A DNA stretch of 64,000 bases from Rotaria sp. Silwood1 (taxonomy: Eukaryota > Rotifera > Eurotatoria > Philodinida > Philodinidae). Shown one piece after another: positions 57,553 to 64,000 of this stretch (the first letter of the stretch is position 1; each line of letters begins with the position of its first letter). The notes beneath the pieces were generated by a model that did no database searches, had not been told where the DNA came from, and was given only the letters and a program-made list of their open reading frames with translations. The DNA is taken from the NCBI GenBank assembly GCA_905250075.1, contig CAJNOP010000013.1, positions 2,648,188 through 2,712,187 of the forward strand, in the 5' to 3' direction. Position numbers and translations under genes: made by a program.

Positions 57553-60500
57553 AGACAAGAAAACTAACAATGTGGTCTTCAAAACAAAAACGACATGATG
57601 CTTTTCTTTTTTTTCTTGTTTGTTTCTTGTTTTTCTTTTCGTTTACGTTTGTTTGTTGGTAGTCGTAGTATAATTTACATACTATGTATGGGGAATGGAT
57701 GAGATTAAAAAAAAAAGGAAAGATTTATTCGTTTTGTTTGTTTTTTTTCTTTCATTTGAACATTTTTTTTGTTTCTTTGCTCATATCTTTTTTTTTTTGT
57801 TTAATACACTTTCTTTTTTAGTTATCGTCCGTATTTTTTTGTTCGGTTCTTTTTCGACACATTTTGTGTGTACTGTATGTATGTTTGAAAAGGTGATGCT
57901 GGCAGTTCGACATATGTAAAAAAAACGATAGATGTATGCGTGTGTGTTTATGTATGATTGTATGTACGTACGCAGACAAACAAACCTATTCTTTTCTGCT
58001 AATTTTTAAATATAATTTTTAGTGGATACGGCCGTAAGTCGTGCTATTTTCTGTCTAATATTAGAATTATTGAAATGTTCAAGGTTTGCATATTATGTAG
58101 CTTTTGCAAGGAATTAATACAAGTTAGCCAATGTGTATATGGAATTTAGTCTAGTATTGTGCAAGTCAAGTCACCATTCGTAATATAAATTTTGGTAGAA
58201 AAGTGAAATGTGTGAGTGCAGCTGTGTAATGTAATCGTTGGATCCGAAATTTTTTGGTCTGAATCCAGACCTAGTCGAACCGTAATTTGATACTCTCAAT
58301 AAAACTTTATAATCAGCATTGGATAGTCGCTCGGAAGATACGAACTATTTTTTTTTTTGATTTTTGGTCAAGTCCGATTTCGATACCAACCCTGCGGACT
58401 CTAGTGTGTGGCTGTGAATCTATGTGTGCGTGAAGGACGAGCAACACTACACCTATCTGATACACTGAAACAGAAAGAAAAATAGTCAATAGCATGACAA
58501 AATTGAACAAACATCTTGTATAATCGATATAATATTTATTTCATTGTAGCATCTGCTCTTCTCCATGGCTTATGTTCAGTTGTGGCAGAAAAGGTTATGA
58601 TTACTCATGAGATCAAAATCAACGATTAATTGTGAGATTAAATCATGTTTAAATCACTAAAAAAAATGATTTTTCATGTGACATTTACAATGATTAGACC
58701 TAGTCGTAATGCTTGGCTATAGAAATACAATTATGTTTCGATGGTTATACGATTGCCTTCTTATCATCGTGCCCATAAAAGTGTTTCATGAATGAGGAGA
58801 GAGATAATTTTGTTCTTCGCCATGTGCAATAAATTAAAACAAAATTCTCTTTTTGTAAATAAATAAATAAATAAATACTTACTGTTGAAGTTTGTTGCTA
58901 AACTGCCAACTAGACATCAAAACTGAGCCGAATTTGACGTTATAGATATTCAATATGAACATTACTTAACGTTGGTAAACCAAAATATAAAAAACTTTTT
59001 TGCTTACCTTTCTCTGTCGTTTTCAATAGTAAACATTTGATTCAAATTTATTTGTTTGATTTTTTAAAAAGAAAATATTCAAATGTTTTCATCACAATTA
59101 GCGATGAAAGTAGAGAGATTTCACCAGTGTTTCTGAATCGAATCAAGTTATGTTTCCGTTTTCTGTTCATGTTTATAAAAAACAAAAAATTTTTTTAAAC
59201 AACAAGGTTTTCATAACATGATTTCTTTTGTACCTTGTTTTAATGCACAAAAACAAAATAAGAACAGTTTGACATAGAATACAATGAAACAATCACTCTA
59301 GTCTTATCAACAAGGTAACTATAGTAAAATCAAATGTTCTATTACAGTTCATAAGCAGCCAGTAAAAAAAGTTTTATTGTACTTTAAATATTAACTTATT
59401 AAAAATTTAAACAAACAGTCGCATTCAAAAATTGCTATGAGAAAACATACGTTCAACGGGCATGTGTGTAGCATGTACACGCATGATTTTGTAGCAATTA
59501 CATTAAAAGATCTACATGAATGTGTACACATACAGATCGAACATGTATATGAAGATGTCAAGTTGTACTTCAACATAGAATATACTATTAATAATAGTAA
59601 TTTTATTTGGTAGTGTGTATATTAAATTTTCGTAATTAACTAATTTTAAAATATACTTTTTTAAATGTCATAATGATGTAATGGTGATAGATCTATAAAA
59701 GTAATTATGACAATATTTAATGAATATAAAGAAATATATTTTTTTTTACAGTTGCATTGTTTGTTTGTCTGTGTCAACATCAACTAAGAGAAAAATGAAA
59801 TGATTTTTAGTTGACAACATCAATCATGGATTTTTTTGAAAAGCATTCTATCTGAATAAGTTTTATTTTAAAGATAGTTTATCAATCATATGACATGTAA
59901 TCGTGTCATCACACATCGTCATAGAATTTTTGATAGAAAATAAACTAATTCTAGACATTATTTTCTAATGAAAAATCAATTTAAAATGATTAATTAGTTT
60001 TGAATTAATAAAAACTATAAGAAAAATTCTAAATGATTTAAGAATATTATGCATGTTTCCTATTGTAGATAACAGAACCTTGACAATATAATGAGATCTT
60101 TTCCTTTTTTGCAATAAACAACAAATATCGATGAGGACAGATTCACACCTCACCTTGAATGTTTCTATTTTCGATATTTTCTTTTTTCGAAGTGTTTCAT
60201 TAACCCTGTAATTTTCATTTGTGAACATGTATGGTAATTATCAAGATCATGACCAAAGTTTCAGGTATAAATAGTTTTACACTGTATATTACTAAGAATA
60301 ATTGCAATTTCATTTACAGATATTAATGAGAAAAATAATAACTATGTGCACGTATAATTACTTGTTATCTAATGTCGTTTTCAAAAAGCAACGACTGTAG
60401 CAACTATTTGAATAACTTTAGAATGGAAAGAGTCAGTGAGCTGCGGTTTTCACCGTTCGAAAGAGATGAAACTGGAGCGTCGTTTTGTCCAATATTGTGT

Positions 60501-61892
60501 AAGATGAAATCGTTTTAAAATCAATTATTTCTCCAAAACATTTCCAAAAACTGCATGAAAACTGTCTGTCATTACGATGAATTTTGGTTTTGATATGTGA
60601 TTTAGATAGAGGGACTTCAGATCTATAGTTTAAGATATAAGGCGAATGATTATATTCACATATTCTAATGTTAAGTAAATAAAATTCTCTATTTACTCGC
60701 TCGAAAAATATGAATTTCTCGTAATTTTTAAGCAAATTTTATCTCTTTTTGTTAAAATTTCATCTCAACGGCAGATAATTTTTCTGCATTTTTTCGATAT
60801 TTTATAAAACCGGTTGATTTTAAAATGATTCCATCTTATACACTATTGGAGAAGAAGACGTTGTGATGCCACTTCTTTCAAATGGTGAAAATTGCCGGTT
60901 CCTATCTCTTTTGATTCTAGAGTTCTTCAAAAAACAATCACACCTATTGCTTTTTGAAAACGACAATAGATATATCATACATAGCGAATAGAGATGTGCA
61001 AGGTTGTTGTTATACAAGCGTAAGAATTTTGACAATTTCACAGTCACAGTATGTTTTTCAAACTTTTATTTTATATTAAAAAAGTATACGGTTTAGTTTC
61101 TTCCATAAACATTAACGAAAAAAAAAAGAAAATCATCTAAAATGTCACAAAAAGGCTAATGATTTCCGGTTCACTTGGTATTGGGCTGCTTCCCAAAACA
61201 CGATAAATGTTGCTAAATATATATTTACTTGTTGTTGATAATACTGAAATAGAACGCAGTGTTGTTATCAAACGTCATAATTTTGAATGCGTTTTCACTC
61301 GTATGCTTTTATATCAATTAGTCGTTTGAAAACGTAAATCATATTTTGAAACATGGTTATATCATTCCGAGTCAGATCCGCGTATAGGATTATACCGGAT
61401 ACCTGAACTGACTTTGATTAATGATATGAATTTTCAATGAAAAACAAACTAGAACACCTCGTATTTATTTCAAGCATACTTTTAATTTTACAAATTGATA
61501 TTTCGTTCATATGAATCGTCTTTATTGATTGCATCATCATATTAAATTTAAATCGTTTGTTAAATTAATCATATTTGATTGAAGATTGTTTTTTTTTATC
61601 CTACGATAAATCATTATTTCATAATACAGAAATGAACCGATTGCAGAAAAAAAATTTCCATATTTATTTTCAATACAAATAAATTTTGATTTAAAATATA
61701 AATGAAAAATAATTGTTTATTAAACAAAAATGGTTGTTATGATTACAGATATACAAAAATAAATGAATAAATTACAATGACACTTACATAATAATACACG
61801 TCAAATCTAATAAATTATTATTTAGCTACAATTATAGGAATAGTAAAAAAATAACATCAATGTATCACTAGAAAACAAATAATATTCAAATT
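57553..61892. other. intergenic, 4.3 kb
   Basis: The first 300 bases are the likely 3' untranslated region of the coactivator, with long T runs. Copy D of the dispersed repeat family lies at about 60870-61010. A small run (AAATA)n occurs near 58856-58875. The other short frames here lack domains or codon bias. AT-rich sequence with AATAAA motifs near 61758-61764 is probably 3' flank of the galactosyltransferase gene on the minus strand. Confidence 0.4.
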
Positions 61893-63655
61893 CTAATATA
61901 AGTATCGAATTCGGTTTTTATATATCAATCGATTAGCATAAAGACGTTTCCAATAGATATTAAATGTTTGAAATATATCGATCTCTGTAATTGAAGATGA
62001 TTGTTCATATTGATAATGTAATGAAGAAGCACATGCATATGCTTTTGGTTTATGAAAAAATAAATCACAATTATCCTTTGTTTCAAAACTTATTTTAAAA
62101 CTTAAACTTTGTCGTCGAATATTCATATATTCAGGTAAAATACCCGTTACATAAGCATCAGACATATGAAATAATTTTTCATGTCGAAAAAATGCACAAA
62201 GAAGTTTTAAACGTGCATTTCGATTAATAATATAACCAAAACCACTCATATAATCAGGATAATATGTACATGGATATTCATCATCAGTTACAATATAACG
62301 AGCTCTATCTAATTTTGGATTATTTGTATAACGAATTACTGGTGCATTTTTAAATTTAACACCATAAATAATTGCTGATGAATCAAAACTTGACATATGT
62401 TTACAGTCAATTTCAGATTGATTGATTATTATATTAGTAGTAATATTATTTAAAAGATTAGCCAATAAAAATATATTAAGAAAAATATCATCATCAGTTT
62501 TGATTGTCATTAAAGCTTGTGAACAAAATGTTTCTGTCCAATCTAATATAGCCATATCACGATATGTCGATAATGTATAATGTTGTGGTAAACGAACTTG
62601 AACAATATCATTATAAATTGATTGTTCGAGCTCAATACTTAATAGATGAGATTCATCAATATCAATGAAAAAAAGAAGTTTAAGACGAAGATGAGCAAAT
62701 TCTTGTATAAAATTTACATGTTTTAAATTACCCCAAGTACGACGAATAGCATTACGTGCACCAAAATTAGTTGATTTTGATACAACAAATATAACAGCAT
62801 GAGGTTTAATTGATGAACAAAAATTTTCATTAGGTAATTCATATGAAAAAGATGGTCGAATTGGTTCACGTGCAAATAATTGTTCAGGTCTAAATAAAAG
62901 GAAAGAATTGTTTTTTTTTCTTTTTGGAAATTTTATACGAGTCTTATATGAATTTAAGATCAATCTAATAAACTTATACTCTGATCTATTTTTTAGATGT
63001 TGAAGAAACTTACGAGAGAAATCCCTCAACTAATTAATCTCTTTTGAGGATGTGAGCGTTAATTGCAAGAATTTTTGCAGAAAATCAAAACTATTTTGAG
63101 AATTTGGAAAGATACTTTTAGGGTTTTAAAAGTTCAGATATAACGCCTATCTCAATCTTTTAAGATTTTCAGCTCAAAACTTTGAAAACTAAGACTATGT
63201 TTTTATCTAAACTTACTAATTAAAGTTTCAATGTTTTGAGAAATCAATTGATTAAGTATGGAAATCTTTTATTTCAATATGGAGGAGGTTTACTAGAAAT
63301 GACTGAATAATCGAAGCGGACATCCTATTTTGAATATTCGATTAGCGAAGTATCTATAAGCGAAATTCTAATCTATGAAGAACTAAATGATAAATTAAAT
63401 CTTAATAACTAGTAGGAAATACCTTTCATTATACATATAATGTTTCCGTATAATAGTTTGATCACAATGTTGTGGTCGATCTTTATCCTGATCAGATACA
63501 TTTGTTTGCCATTTAAAACTTTGCAAGTTAATTAATAGAATAAGTAAAGCTGATGCACAACAAAGAATATATAAATAACCACAACAATATCGTCGTCTTC
63601 GAGTATTCAATCTGACACATTTTCTAATCAATAATTTAAAACAATAATTTTCCAT
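61893..63655 (-). CDS. beta-1,3-galactosyltransferase-like enzyme (GT31)
   Basis: A type II Golgi glycosyltransferase that would transfer galactose or a related sugar from UDP-sugar to glycan acceptors. Two exons, 63655-63423 and 62889-61893, joined across a 533-base intron, give 409 residues. Residues 24-45 (CCGYLYILCCASALLILLIN) are the signal anchor after a short basic cytoplasmic tail. Family motifs follow in order: ARNAIRRTWG, FIDIDES, TYRDMAILDWTETFC, then KTDDDIFLN with the metal-binding DDD, then YPDYMSGFGYIINR and DAYVTGIL. The last normally reads E-D-V-Y-x-G; here it is SDAYVTG, so the acidic residue pair is altered. Reading upstream of 62889 without splicing gives an unrelated MRDFSRKFLQ start made of intron sequence. 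Donor and acceptor specificity cannot be decided. Confidence 0.9.
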
Positions 63656-64000
63656 TAGTCAATAATCTTTATAAAAGACAGTCACAATAGTATCCAAAAA
63701 CTGAGAAATAGCCATGTCTAAACTAATAGCATACTATCAATAGTGTTAGAATAAATTCTCAATGCAAATTAAAAACTTGTCAATAGTTTTCTGACATTTT
63801 CATCATTTGTAATTGAGAACGCGATATTTTTTTCAGTAGATTTTTCATTCACATAATTATCTTTACTGTTATAAATATGGCAACGAAAAATTTTATGAAT
63901 CATATGTTATTTTAATTGTAGTAACGCTAAAAGTATCCAAAAAATTGCAAAGAAATAGCTATTTCTCAGTTCTTGAACACAACATTCAATAGTGTATCAT
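63656..64000. other. 5' flank of the galactosyltransferase gene
   Basis: AT-rich upstream sequence to the end of the window. It presumably holds the promoter of the minus-strand gene. AGCTATTTCTCAG at 63956-63968 is repeated in inverted form near 63701-63713 (CTGAGAAATAGCC), perhaps the edges of a small inverted-repeat element. Confidence 0.35.

Noticed and set aside
61360..61420. tRNA-like patch (GAGTCAGATCCGCGTATAGG)
   Set aside because: No A-box or B-box spacing and no cloverleaf could be drawn.
62890..63029. Alternative start MRDFSRKFLQ for the galactosyltransferase
   Set aside because: It lies in the intron; joining 63423 to 62889 restores frame and supplies a proper signal anchor.
1..64000. 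CRISPR arrays, operons or prokaryotic mobile elements
   Set aside because: The tandem arrays here lack spacer structure, and the genes are spliced animal genes.

Overview
The window is eukaryotic nuclear DNA. It is strongly AT-rich, the genes are split by many 50-90 bp introns with GT-AG ends, and several animal-specific genes are recognisable: a p160 nuclear-receptor coactivator, TMEM231, NPRL2, an inositol hexakisphosphate kinase and a GT31 galactosyltransferase. The compact introns, the expanded-type small families (B-box/SPRY-like, EB-module and orphan rhodopsin-like proteins) and a short TGTGGG-rich tract (the bdelloid telomere repeat) best fit a bdelloid rotifer with a fairly repeat-rich genome (Rotaria-like rather than the compact Adineta type). 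That taxon is an inference.

Layout. 1-3800: a decayed BEN-domain-like gene between a foldback element and an unusual A/B tandem repeat with splice-like borders. 3.8-5.2 kb: a B-box/SPRY-like gene. 5.6-7.3 kb: a cluster of inverted-repeat elements, including a TTAA-flanked MITE nested in another element. 7.7-10.0 kb (-): a single-pass membrane protein with about 15 EB-type cysteine modules. 11.4-14.7 kb (-): NPRL2 (GATOR1), with an inverted-repeat element in its one large intron. 16.1-17.4 kb (+): a class A GPCR. 17.4-21.4 kb: gene-free, with old repeats. 21.4-24.1 kb (-): IP6K, head to head with intronless TMEM231 (25.0-26.0 kb, +). 28.3-29.1 kb (-): a FAM43-like PTB protein. 31.4-34.8 kb (-): a Dpy-30/coiled-coil/ankyrin protein. 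35.4-36.7 kb (+): a type I membrane protein. 40.2-57.6 kb (+): a 23-exon p160/NCOA coactivator. 61.9-63.7 kb (-): a beta-1,3-galactosyltransferase-like enzyme.

The genes form no single pathway; this is an ordinary animal gene neighbourhood. Two proteins act in or may act in cilia (TMEM231, and possibly the Dpy-30 protein), and two in nutrient or phosphate signalling (NPRL2, IP6K), but their proximity need not mean anything. Exon models were joined by hand. For every multi-exon gene the summed exon lengths keep one open frame; for NPRL2 the last exon is unresolved.

The most notable points are the p160 coactivator (two PAS regions, four LXXLL boxes, one completed across an intron, an AT-hook-like motif, and no bHLH domain found) and the density of inverted-repeat elements, many of them inside the few long introns. 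I found no CRISPR, rRNA, tRNA, viral or toxin gene, and no clearly new multi-gene system.
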